Source: Candidatus Hinthialibacter antarcticus (GTDB lineage: Bacteria; Hinthialibacterota; Hinthialibacteria; Hinthialibacterales; Hinthialibacteraceae). From it: a DNA stretch of 64,000 nt. Positions 41,184-49,488 of the stretch are shown here, piece after piece (within the stretch, counting starts at the first letter, position 1; the number at the start of each line of letters is the position of its first letter). Below the pieces are notes generated by a model, which saw only the letters and a program-made list of their open reading frames with translations, did not search any database and had not been told where the DNA came from. Made by a program: the position numbers and the translations under genes. The DNA is taken from positions 1-64,000 of the forward strand of contig JAVCCE010000010.1 in NCBI GenBank assembly GCA_030765645.1. Reading direction: 5' to 3'.

Positions 41184-41908
41184 CACGATTTCACCTTTCC
41201 AAAACATCACGCCTATTTCACTACGAAGCAGGCTGAGAGTCAATTCATATAACCACTTGAAAAGAAAGAATTAAGTTTAAGCATTACAGTAATCTAATTG
41301 CCGCCGAAGCGTCATATAGTCAATAACTAACTATAATATAACGACTTATAGAATTATCCCCATCATTGCGCTCAAAAATTACTTCACTTTAAAATTTACG
41401 ATTTACTCAATATTGAACAAACTTTGTGTTTTTCAAATAATCCCCGCTTTTTTGATTGACAAGTGAGGCCGCTGTTGGCATTATACAATTTAATCATCGG
41501 GGTTGAGGGACTTATGATGGTTGAGGTGTTGGCGAAACGAAGCAAGATTGATTAATAACCGTTTCTCCACACGGTCCCCGGTGAATTAACCGCAAAATTC
41601 GAATGAGAATTTTGCATTTGAATAAATTATAACGGTTCTTACCCCAAGACTAGTAAGTTAAGGGGATAGAGTTGTTTGTAATATATTTAAGGCTACTTTT
41701 TACCCGCCTTGGATCGTCTGGTCGAAGCAGTTTTTTTTCATTCCTATTTTTCTTTCAAGCCAGCCCTCGTTAGCAGATTTGGCGTAGATTTCTTTACACC
41801 AAAACTCTGCAACTTCGTCTCAAATCAACCGACAGGTCAAGGGTATTTCCTTGACAAAACCTGAGCACAAATGCTCATAAACCAAAATTCTTAAAGGAGT
41901 TAGGGACC
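41184..41908. other. Long intergenic region / probable structured 5' leader
   Basis: 725 bases, the longest gap in the window. The first 270 are AT-rich and featureless. A TTGATTGACA and TATACA pair sits at about 41454-41486. Beyond it are the closed stem 41494-41584, a 9-bp perfect hairpin GCAAAATTC/GAATTTTGC (41592-41615), and an AACCGTT/AACGGTT pair (41557-41563 with 41633-41639). A T8 run follows CAG near 41731-41738, and the ribosome site AAAGGAG lies at 41893-41899 before the coiled-coil gene. No coding frame is visible. Confidence 0.55.
41494..41584 (+). ncRNA. Candidate structured RNA (leader or small RNA)
   Basis: TCATCGGGG (41494-41502) pairs with CCCCGGTGA (41576-41584) over nine positions, one of them U-G, closing a 73-base interior. 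The stem begins about where transcription would start if the TATACA at 41481-41486 is a -10 box, so an RNA would start in a stable stem. I cannot assign it to a known riboswitch, SRP, 6S or tmRNA class. Confidence 0.3.
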
Positions 41909-43513
41909 ATGACGTCAAACCCTCAAACAACCCCTGAGGCAAAACCTGAAACAAAATCTCCCCCTTCCCCCTCTGGACTCACAGGGAAAGGCTACGCATC
42001 CGGCTTATTAATGACAGGAGTCGTCATTGTTGGCTCTTGGATGGGCATGGCGGCGTATATTGACTATCGCCTGCAAGATGTTGAAAAACACCTGGCCAAT
42101 AACCGGGAAACCATCGTGGCGCAAGTCAAAGAAGAGACTCAAAATGCAAGAGATACGCTTGTTCTTCAGACCAGCAAAAACTCTTCGATTTTAGCGCAAG
42201 GCATCTTAGAAATCACCGATAACACCAATCAGGGATTCAAAAACACAAAAGAAGCCCTGACCGCGTACCAAAGTAGTATGAATGAAAGCCAACAATCGAC
42301 CGCGACGGCATTAAAACAAGACATCGAAGCCGCGCGCCAAGCCGTTATCGAAGAATTATCGTCATCACAGCAAAAGATATCTAAAAGTTTAGTCGCCCAA
42401 TGGGATAAAACCCAAACCGTTCAGTCTCAAGCGCTCGAAACGGCGCTCGGAAATCTGCAATCATCACAAGATAAATCGACAGGAAAGATACTCGCTGCGG
42501 TCGATACCGTCGGCAGCGAAGTCAAAGGCGCAAAAAGCGCGATCAATGAAAGCCTCAATTCTTCAATGAAGTCGCTGCAAGACCTGGTCAAAAACGGCAA
42601 CATCAATCAACGCGAACAATTCACGCAACTTCTCGCCAGTCTTGGCGGCATCAACGAACAAACAGTTGGAACAAACGAAACCATCGGGAACCAGTTGCAG
42701 GGACTGGCCGAACAGGTTTCAGTCTTACACCAGAACATGAAAACCACGCAGGGTTCGCTCGACCAAGTACAAGCCTTCATGCCGGAAATTCGTAAAACCT
42801 ACGAAACGCAGTGGGCGGAATGGGTCAAATATTCAGATGAAAATGTGGGACAACTCGCCTCGAACATCTCTGAGATTCATGGGCGCATCAATGAAATGAA
42901 CAAAGGACTCGAAGCAGCGTCCGATTCGATGATGAACGCCCTGTACGTCAATTCACAAGGGCTCGAAGGTACCCGCGTTGACCTCAAGTCTGATCTGGTC
43001 ATCTCCCACGAAGAGACCTCGGCCCAGCTGCAAGACCTATCGCAATCCCTGCAAGCCATTTCATCCGAACTAAAGACCCTGCAAACCAAAGTCAACGACC
43101 CGGATAATTCAGCCATCGGCTTCAACGGCGATGAATCCAAAAAGCATGTAGAAACGCTCAAAACCGCCATGTCGGAATTCAGTAAAACCTTAGGCGGCGT
43201 TCGCGACAACCTGACAACCGCCCTGCTGCCCGGGCTGAAACAACTCGAGCAATCGTCCAATGATGAAAGCGTAAAAGAATCCGTCCAGTTATTGAAAAAA
43301 GCCGTAGATGATGTTGAAACGCTGATTTCAACCACCGAACAACAACGCAATTCGATTGAAGCGAGTTTGCAGAGAGGCGGCGCCATCGCCTTGGAAGACT
43401 CCGCGCTGAGTGAAAGTTCCACACAAGTTCATTCAGCGGAAAACCAAACGGAAACCATAGAGCAACATCCCGAACACCGAACAGAACACGCTTTAGGTTT
43501 TCGATTATATTGA
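41909..43513 (+). CDS. Membrane-anchored long coiled-coil protein
   Basis: 534 residues. A Pro/Thr/Ser-rich cytoplasmic N-terminus (1-25) is followed by one membrane helix (about 30-52: ASGLLMTGVVIVGSWMGMAAYI). Then about 450 residues of nearly continuous helix rich in Gln, Ser, Asn and Leu with heptad spacing (for example QDVEKHLANN, EELSSSQQKISKSL, LQDLSQSLQAISSELKTLQ). The tail is polar and His/Glu-rich. It resembles the helical part of chemoreceptors or phage-tape-measure-like proteins but has no HAMP or signalling tip. Role unknown; perhaps an envelope-spanning scaffold. AAAGGAG precedes the ATG. Confidence 0.7.
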   Translation: MTSNPQTTPEAKPETKSPPSPSGLTGKGYASGLLMTGVVIVGSWMGMAAYIDYRLQDVEKHLANNRETIVAQVKEETQNARDTLVLQTSKNSSILAQGILEITDNTNQGFKNTKEALTAYQSSMNESQQSTATALKQDIEAARQAVIEELSSSQQKISKSLVAQWDKTQTVQSQALETALGNLQSSQDKSTGKILAAVDTVGSEVKGAKSAINESLNSSMKSLQDLVKNGNINQREQFTQLLASLGGINEQTVGTNETIGNQLQGLAEQVSVLHQNMKTTQGSLDQVQAFMPEIRKTYETQWAEWVKYSDENVGQLASNISEIHGRINEMNKGLEAASDSMMNALYVNSQGLEGTRVDLKSDLVISHEETSAQLQDLSQSLQAISSELKTLQTKVNDPDNSAIGFNGDESKKHVETLKTAMSEFSKTLGGVRDNLTTALLPGLKQLEQSSNDESVKESVQLLKKAVDDVETLISTTEQQRNSIEASLQRGGAIALEDSALSESSTQVHSAENQTETIEQHPEHRTEHALGFRLY

Positions 43514-43540
43514 CGAAGAGAGATACCTAGAACAACATGG

Positions 43541-43568
43541 AAAGGCCGGCGATTCGTCGGCCTTTTTT
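43541..43568 (+). terminator. Rho-independent terminator
   Basis: AAAGGCCG and CGGCCTTT form an 8-bp stem with inner CG pairs, followed by seven T's. Confidence 0.9.
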
Positions 43569-43684
43569 TGTTACGATGAACCCCTTCCCTCGTTTATAAT
43601 CGTCTTGACGAAGCCACGGGTTGCGACCATGATGCAAAGCATCACATTTGCTCTAATTTATTTCAATAAGAGGTTTCAAGACTT

Positions 43685-44629
43685 TTGAATATTCTCATCA
43701 CAGGCTCCAGCGGACAAATCGGAACGAATCTCGGACTACGCTTACTCGAAGAAGGCCATTCCGTTCTTGGAATCGATAAGCGCCCCAATACCTGGACGAA
43801 CAAGATTCCAATGAAGCACTTGGACTTGACCACCGATTGCGGCGCCCGGCTCATCGAATTAATTAGTGGTTACGAGATTTCGCTGATCGTCCATCTGGCA
43901 GCTCATGCAAAAGTCTTTGAACTGGTGCGGGAACCTTCGCGCGCGCTCGAAAACGTCGTGATGACGTTTCACTCCGCCGAAGCGGCCCGGCAAACCGATA
44001 TCCCCATCATTTTCGCGAGTTCACGCGAAGTCTACGGAGACATCCACCGCCATCTCACCAAAGAGTCGTATGCTGATTTCGTGGTAGCGGAAAGCCCGTA
44101 TTCCGCCAGTAAAATCTCCGGCGAAGCGTTTATCTACTCCTACGCTCAATGTTACGGGATGCCGTATATCGTCTTCCGTTTTAGCAACGTGTATGGGCGT
44201 TTTGACAATGACATCGAACGCATGGAGCGGGTCACGCCGCTGTTCATTCATCGGATAATGAATGATGAACCGATCGTGATCTTCGGCAAAGAAAAGGTAT
44301 TAGACTTCACCTACGTTGATGATTGCGTCCAGGGAATCATGTTGGGAATCGAAAAATTACATAACGGAGAGGTCAAAAATCAGACGTTTAACTTAGCCTA
44401 TGGCGAAGGCAATAGTTTAGAAACACTGGCAACCCTCATCTCAAAAGCAGTCGGAAAAGAACCGGACATTACCTTCAAACCGACCCAATCCGGTGAGGTA
44501 ACCCGCTATATCGCAGATATTTCACACGCAAAAGAATTGCTTGGCTATTCTCCGAAGACGCCATTTGCAGATGGAATTTTAAAAGCAGTTGCGTGGGGCA
44601 AAAAATTCACGCCGCCTAATCCTCAATAA
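43685..44629 (+). CDS. NAD-dependent epimerase/dehydratase (NDP-sugar)
   Basis: 314 residues. Extended SDR fold: MNILITGSSGQIGTNLG (Rossmann Gly motif), LIVHLAAHAKVFE, FASSREVYGD and the catalytic SPYSASKISGE (Tyr-x-x-x-Lys), then FRFSNVYGRF and DFTYVDDCVQGI. Closest in style to UDP-glucose 4-epimerases and dTDP-sugar dehydratases; the exact sugar is not clear. The start appears to be TTG 43685, eleven bases after GAGGT; there is no ATG in frame near it. Probably supplies a sugar nucleotide for the surface polysaccharides suggested elsewhere in the window. Confidence 0.85.
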   Translation: MNILITGSSGQIGTNLGLRLLEEGHSVLGIDKRPNTWTNKIPMKHLDLTTDCGARLIELISGYEISLIVHLAAHAKVFELVREPSRALENVVMTFHSAEAARQTDIPIIFASSREVYGDIHRHLTKESYADFVVAESPYSASKISGEAFIYSYAQCYGMPYIVFRFSNVYGRFDNDIERMERVTPLFIHRIMNDEPIVIFGKEKVLDFTYVDDCVQGIMLGIEKLHNGEVKNQTFNLAYGEGNSLETLATLISKAVGKEPDITFKPTQSGEVTRYIADISHAKELLGYSPKTPFADGILKAVAWGKKFTPPNPQ

Positions 44630-44648
44630 AAAAGGACGAAACCTTTTT
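44629..44648 (+). terminator. Short AT-rich terminator candidate
   Basis: AAAAAGG, loop ACGAAA, CCTTTTT. It overlaps the stop codon of the epimerase gene. The stem has only two G-C pairs, so strength is doubtful. Confidence 0.4.
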
Positions 44649-44668
44649 CTTAACTTGACGGTTACGTC

Positions 44669-44674
44669 TATAAT
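44669..44674 (+). promoter_or_regulatory. Perfect TATAAT -10 box upstream of response regulator
   Basis: TATAAT at 44669-44674. The TTGACG at 44655 is only eight bases upstream, and the correctly spaced -35 region is poor. A leader of about 155 bases would precede the ATG at 44836. Confidence 0.35.
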
Positions 44675-44835
44675 TAGCGTGTCGATCTTTCAGCATTGCT
44701 TGCATTTTTTGTCATCGACAGCGACAAAATGAATTAAACCAATCTTTTGTATTGATATTGCTTAAAATTTCTGAGAAACTAATGTGTCAAAAAGTTGTAT
44801 AGATGAGTTATTGAATCGCGTGTTGGATTAAGCCT

Positions 44836-45765
44836 ATGAGTGAAGGTACAATTTTAATTGTCGATGACGAGCAGATGATTCGAGAACTGCTTGTCGATAT
44901 ATTGACCGCTGCGGGTAACTACCGTCTTCTGACTGCCGCAAATGGCGAAGAAGCCCTCACCGTCTTCACTAACCAGGAAGTCGATCTCGTCTTGACCGAC
45001 TTGCGGATGCCGGGCGTGACAGGTCTAGAACTGTTGGCTGAACTGCGCCGCATCAAAGAAGATGTCCCGGTGATTATTTTGACCGGGCATGGTCGCCGCG
45101 AAGACGTGATTGAAGCGCTTCGGCTTGGCGCATCCAATTTCTTGATGAAGCCGCAAGAAATCAAACTGGTTCACAAGGTCGCGTCTAAAGTGCTTCGGGT
45201 GCGACTGAAAGAACGCCTTGAGCAACAAATTTATGAGTATTTCCACTCAGAAACGCAGACCTATCAAATTCCCAATATTTTAAAATTCACATTTCCTTTG
45301 ATTGATCTGGTCACGGATAAATTGATTCGCGTTGGAATTTGCAGCAACCACGACCTGACCAATATTCGCCTCGCGCTCGATGAAGCGCTCATTAACGCAA
45401 TCATCCACGGCAACCTGGAAATTCCTTCAACCATGAAGGGAACGAGTTTAAGTGAAATCACCCAATTCAATCAATTGGTAAAAGAACGCTCAATGGCAGA
45501 ACCTTATACATCAAGAAATGTGCATCTAGAAATGGAATTGTCGCAGGAGCAAGTAAAATACGTCATTCAAGACGAGGGAAACGGCTTTGATTGGAGCCAA
45601 ATGCCCAAATCATTTGAAGACCATGAAATTTTGGCCAACCATGGACGCGGGTTGCTGCTGATTCAAGCCTTTATGGACGATGTTACATTCAACGATAAAG
45701 GCAACTGTATCACTTTAATCAAAAAGCGAGCCCCCGTGAATTCTGAAGTCGCGGTTTCATCTTGA
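44836..45765 (+). CDS. Response regulator fused to anti-sigma-type histidine-kinase-like ATPase domain
   Basis: 309 residues. REC domain at 1-120: acidic Asp10/Asp11, phospho-acceptor Asp55 in VLTDLRMPG, Thr in VIILTGHG and Lys in FLMKPQE. After a linker, about 160-305 is an HATPase_c domain of the RsbW/SpoIIAB type: RLALDEALINAIIHGNL (N-box), IQDEGNGFDW (G1) and ANHGRGLLLIQAFMD (G2). Such fusions phosphorylate anti-anti-sigma proteins or bind sigma factors directly, linking two-component input to partner switching. No STAS protein or cognate histidine kinase is adjacent. Confidence 0.85.
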   Translation: MSEGTILIVDDEQMIRELLVDILTAAGNYRLLTAANGEEALTVFTNQEVDLVLTDLRMPGVTGLELLAELRRIKEDVPVIILTGHGRREDVIEALRLGASNFLMKPQEIKLVHKVASKVLRVRLKERLEQQIYEYFHSETQTYQIPNILKFTFPLIDLVTDKLIRVGICSNHDLTNIRLALDEALINAIIHGNLEIPSTMKGTSLSEITQFNQLVKERSMAEPYTSRNVHLEMELSQEQVKYVIQDEGNGFDWSQMPKSFEDHEILANHGRGLLLIQAFMDDVTFNDKGNCITLIKKRAPVNSEVAVSS

Positions 45766-46092
45766 TCCGACAATCATTTTAAGACAGAATTACGCTCTGA
45801 TTTCATGCGGGTAAGCGTTACCTTGGTTGAATCGCGCCCGTTGCAATGACTTAGCTGGTACATACAGCATTTGTATAGTGGTTGCCATAATTATGTGCGG
45901 ATTGAGTTTCCGTATCTGTATTTATCGCTGAGCCCTTCGGGCGCGCTTTACGCACATATTTTTGACAAACGCTATAGAACCCCAAGACTATGCAATCCGG
46001 TTTTGAACCGGATACCGCTGCTTACTAAGAGGCAGACGACGCTCTGCTGATAGTGAGCCGCGCAAAAAACTTTGAGAAGTGATGAGGACGAT
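45766..46092. other. Intergenic region / leader of the gld-type ABC operon
   Basis: 327 bases. TATGTGCG (45892-45899) and CGCACATA (45951-45958) are exact complements enclosing a 51-base segment that contains GCCCTTCGGGC. TTGACA follows at 45962-45967, with a GACTAT at 18-base spacing as a weak -10. A perfect hairpin ATCCGGTT-TTG-AACCGGAT is at 45995-46013 and a smaller GCAGA/TCTGC pair just after it. These suggest a terminator-like or regulatory structure and a promoter for the gene at 46093. Confidence 0.5.
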
Positions 46093-47040
46093 ATGATTAC
46101 CGTCGAAAAACTTCGCAAAACCTTTAATCGCTTCACCGCAGTCGATGACGTGTCGTTCCGCGTTGAAGAAGGTGAAATTTTAGGTTTCTTAGGCCCCAAC
46201 GGTGCAGGAAAAACCACCACCATGCGCATCATCACCGGCTACACGCCTCCATCAGCCGGGACCGCCGTAGTCGACGGCCATGACGTGAAAAACGACCCGC
46301 TTGCGGTGCGTCAGGTCATTGGCTATCTCCCCGAAAACACGCCGCTGTATCTTGATATGGACGTGGTGGGTTTTCTAACCTTCGCGGCGAAAGTCAAAGG
46401 CATCCCATCCAGCGAACGCGACCCCGCCATCCGGGAAGCGTTAGAAGAAACCGGAACGCTCGAAGTCGCAAACCGCACCATCGGCAAATTATCAAAGGGA
46501 TTCCGCCAGCGGGTGGGCCTCGCGCAGGCGCTGTTGGGCAACCCCAAAGTGCTCATCTTAGATGAACCGACCGTCGGGCTGGATCCAAACCAGATTCGCG
46601 AAATCCGCGAGTTGATCCGCAGCATGGCGGGCAAGCGCACCGTAATTCTTTCGACCCACATTTTGCCGGAAGTCAGCATGGTGTGCGACCGGGTGGTCAT
46701 TATCAACAGAGGGCACATCGTCGCGGCGGACGCTGTGAGCGCGTTGTCGTCCCACGTGTCGCAATCCAAGTTGATTCGGCTCACAGTTGAGGCGCCTGCG
46801 ACAGAAATCAATTCGGCGTTGTCTGAAATCAAAGGCGTTCAAAATATTGAAACCATTGAGATGCCTGGCTCGCAATGTCAAGTCAACATAAAAAGCGCGA
46901 CAGACGCCGACATTCGACCGGAACTCTCCAACCGCATCGTCGGTAAAGGCTGGCAATTGTATGAAATCCGCTCGATGGACCCGACCTTGGAAGACATCTT
47001 CGTCGAAATTATCGCGAGCGATAAAGGAGGCGTACAATGA
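46093..47040 (+). CDS. gldA: ABC transporter ATPase, GldA-like
   Basis: 315 residues from ATG 46093. Walker A GPNGAGKTTTMRIITGY, Q-loop region with ENTPLY, signature LSKGFRQRVGLAQALLG, Walker B VLILDEPTVGLDP and His-switch STHILPEV. The last 90 residues form the small C-terminal domain typical of drug/gliding-type exporters. First gene of a four-gene operon with a permease, a GldG-like protein and a DUF4340 protein. In Bacteroidetes GldA/F/G are tied to gliding or secretion, but outside that phylum the operon is widespread and its cargo is unknown. It overlaps the permease by four bases. Confidence 0.85.
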   Translation: MITVEKLRKTFNRFTAVDDVSFRVEEGEILGFLGPNGAGKTTTMRIITGYTPPSAGTAVVDGHDVKNDPLAVRQVIGYLPENTPLYLDMDVVGFLTFAAKVKGIPSSERDPAIREALEETGTLEVANRTIGKLSKGFRQRVGLAQALLGNPKVLILDEPTVGLDPNQIREIRELIRSMAGKRTVILSTHILPEVSMVCDRVVIINRGHIVAADAVSALSSHVSQSKLIRLTVEAPATEINSALSEIKGVQNIETIEMPGSQCQVNIKSATDADIRPELSNRIVGKGWQLYEIRSMDPTLEDIFVEIIASDKGGVQ

Positions 47041-47840
47041 AAAATATCTTAGCTGTTTATAACCGCGAATTACGCGCCTTCTTCTTCTCTCCCCTTGCAT
47101 ACGTCTTATACGTATTGTTTCTGGGAATTTGCAGCGTGTTCTTTTTGATGTACTTCAACGCCTACTTGGGCATGAGTAACGAATACATACAAATGGCCAG
47201 TATGCAGCCGGGCATGATGCAACTGCCGAACTATACCGAAATCGTTATCTTGGGGCTGACCAACGTCATGACCTTCGTCTTGCTGTTCATCATCCCCATG
47301 CTGACCATGCGGTTGTTCGCCGAAGAAAAAAAGATGGGCACGTTAGAACTGATAATGACCTACCCCATCAAAGATTCGGAATTACTGATTGGCAAATACC
47401 TGGCGGTACTCACCGTGTACGCGGGCATGTTGGCGCTGACGTTGTTTTATCCCATCATTTCTTATTTTGTGGTTGATGTATGGGCGGGCCTTCCGCAGAC
47501 GTTTTTCCCAACCATATTCGCGGCCTATTTCGGCGTCTTTTTGATTGGCGCTGCGTTTTTGTCGTTTGGGTTATTTGCATCTTCGCTGACGGAAAACCAA
47601 ATCATCGCCGGCTTGACCTCGTTCGCCGTGTTGCTGGTGATGTGGATGATTGGTTTTGTTGATGAAATTCAGCCGGGATTCATCGGACAAATTTGCAACG
47701 AAATTTCCGTCTTCTCGCATTTTGAACAATTCAGCAAGGGCGTCATTGATACGCGGCACGCCGCCTACTATGTTTTGTTCTCAGCCTTTTTCTTATTCTT
47801 CACATTGCGCGTGTTGGATTCCAACCGCTGGAGAGGATAA
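47037..47840 (+). CDS. gldF: ABC-2 type permease, GldF-like
   Basis: 267 residues with six membrane segments. Starts at the ATGA overlap with the ATPase gene. Landmarks are NRELRAFFFSPLAYVLY, MRLFAEEKKMGTLELIMTYPIKDSELLIGKYLA (coupling-helix region typical of ABC-2 proteins) and FFLFFTLRVLDSNRWRG at the end. It forms the transmembrane part of the exporter with the upstream ATPase. Four bases separate it from the GldG-like gene. Confidence 0.85.
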   Translation: MKNILAVYNRELRAFFFSPLAYVLYVLFLGICSVFFLMYFNAYLGMSNEYIQMASMQPGMMQLPNYTEIVILGLTNVMTFVLLFIIPMLTMRLFAEEKKMGTLELIMTYPIKDSELLIGKYLAVLTVYAGMLALTLFYPIISYFVVDVWAGLPQTFFPTIFAAYFGVFLIGAAFLSFGLFASSLTENQIIAGLTSFAVLLVMWMIGFVDEIQPGFIGQICNEISVFSHFEQFSKGVIDTRHAAYYVLFSAFFLFFTLRVLDSNRWRG

Positions 47841-47844
47841 ATCG

Positions 47845-49470
47845 ATGCAATCGAAAAACACCATTATCGCCTACATCGGGCTGGCGATTGTATTCGTCGG
47901 CTTCATCCAATGGGGCATCTATATGCAGATCGACGCCTACTCAGGCGTTTCGTTGGGCGTCGGCGCCTTATTGTTGCTGGTCTACATCGCTCAAAACACA
48001 TCGTTCTTAATCACGAAACTCACGGGACGCAGCGCCGCAGAGGGCGCCAACTTGGCGGTTTCCGTTTTTGTTTTCTTGGCGATTGCCATTTTCGCTTACT
48101 TGTTGTTGAAGCAACACAACGTCAAGTTTGATTTTACCAAAGAGAAAAAATTCACGCTGGCTTCGCAAACAGTCCAACTCGTACAGAATTTGAAAGAAGA
48201 CATCCTGGTGCAGTACCTCGCCAGTCCAAACTCCCCTGCTCCAGCAGAACAAGCGCGGGTAAAAGATTTATTGGCGTTGTATTCTGAATTTTCAAGTAAG
48301 TTCACCTTTGAAGTCGTTGACCCGCAAAGCGCGCCCGAAAAAGTACGGGGACTGAACCCGGACCGATACGGCCCGGTCTATGTTCGGCTGGGCGAGCAGC
48401 ATGAAAAGGTTGATCCGGTCAATGAAGAGAACCTCACCAACGCATTGATAAAAATCAATCAGGGCGCCAGCCGTTTGGTGTATTTCACCAGCGGACACGG
48501 CGAACCGTCAATCGAAGACCAAGAGAACAGCGGCCTCCTTGGCATGAAGACCAAGTTGGAAGACCAGGGCTTTGAAGTGAAAGCAATAGCCTTGTACGAA
48601 CAAGACGATATCCCTGACGACTGCGCGGCGATTATTATTGCGGGGCCGCAGCGCCCCTTCCTGGCGAATGAAGTCGAAGCCATCAAGCGCTTTCTCGACA
48701 AAGGCGGCGACGCCATGTTTCTCATTGATCCTGAAACGCAAAGCGGGCTGGAAAGCATGATTCGCGACAACCTGGGTCTTGTGTTAGGCAATGACTACGT
48801 CGTTGAGAACAACGCCTTCATGCGGGCGCTCAGCGTGTCGCCGATCCACCCGATGATGTCGAAAATTGAAGAACACCCCATCATGGACGCCTACAAAGGC
48901 CAAGCGCAGGCGATCATGTTCCCCAAGGCGCGCAGCATTACGCTTTCTGATGATGTGCCAGCAGAGTTGGAGATTACCGAACTGATTAAAACCAGCGAAA
49001 ACAGCTGGGCCGAAACCAACATCAAAGACCTGTTTGATCCAAGCAAGGGAACGGCGGGATTTGATGACGGCGAAGATATCATGGGGCCAATCACGCTAGC
49101 GGCAGCGGCGTCAAAAGCCGTTGAAATCGAAAGCGCAACCGAGCCGTCTGAAACGGACGAACCGGAGACGGACGAGAATGTTGAAATGAAAGATGAGGCG
49201 CCGCAGATGCGAGTGGTTGTATTCGGCGATTCTGATTTCATCATAAACAAGAACTACCTCACCAGTTCTGATTTGCTCATCAATTCGGTCAACTGGATGG
49301 TCCAACAAGAAGACATGATTTCCATTCGCCCCAAAGACGATTCCGGTACGCCGATTGTTCTTGATGCGGAAAAAGCCAACGTAATCTTCTACATGACGCT
49401 GATCGTCTTCCCATTGATGGTCGCATTGTTCGGCTTCTTCATGGTCATGTGGAAACGGGTGCGCGGATAA
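47845..49470 (+). CDS. gldG: GldG-like ABC-associated membrane protein
   Basis: 541 residues from ATG 47845 (GAGAGGATAA upstream). Membrane segments near 8-30, 34-52, 63-90 and a last one near 510-532 flank a large extracytoplasmic part. That part matches the ABC-type-uncharacterised auxiliary domain: FTLASQTVQLVQNLKEDILVQYL, DPQSAPEKV, LTNALIKINQG, YFTSGHGEPSIED and VVFGDSDFIINKNYL. A Glu/Thr-rich acidic insert occurs near 425-450. Acts with GldA/F-type proteins, probably in export or envelope organisation. Confidence 0.85.
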   Translation: MQSKNTIIAYIGLAIVFVGFIQWGIYMQIDAYSGVSLGVGALLLLVYIAQNTSFLITKLTGRSAAEGANLAVSVFVFLAIAIFAYLLLKQHNVKFDFTKEKKFTLASQTVQLVQNLKEDILVQYLASPNSPAPAEQARVKDLLALYSEFSSKFTFEVVDPQSAPEKVRGLNPDRYGPVYVRLGEQHEKVDPVNEENLTNALIKINQGASRLVYFTSGHGEPSIEDQENSGLLGMKTKLEDQGFEVKAIALYEQDDIPDDCAAIIIAGPQRPFLANEVEAIKRFLDKGGDAMFLIDPETQSGLESMIRDNLGLVLGNDYVVENNAFMRALSVSPIHPMMSKIEEHPIMDAYKGQAQAIMFPKARSITLSDDVPAELEITELIKTSENSWAETNIKDLFDPSKGTAGFDDGEDIMGPITLAAAASKAVEIESATEPSETDEPETDENVEMKDEAPQMRVVVFGDSDFIINKNYLTSSDLLINSVNWMVQQEDMISIRPKDDSGTPIVLDAEKANVIFYMTLIVFPLMVALFGFFMVMWKRVRG

Positions 49471-49488
49471 CACCGAGCGAGGGAAACC

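Noticed and set aside
41494-41584. Possible SRP (4.5S) RNA, because of GGCGAAACGAAGCA in the interior
   Set aside because: The conserved SRP domain IV (AGG...GGAAG...AGCA loops around a GNRA tetraloop) does not fold here. The likeness is limited to a few bases, so only a generic structured RNA is proposed.
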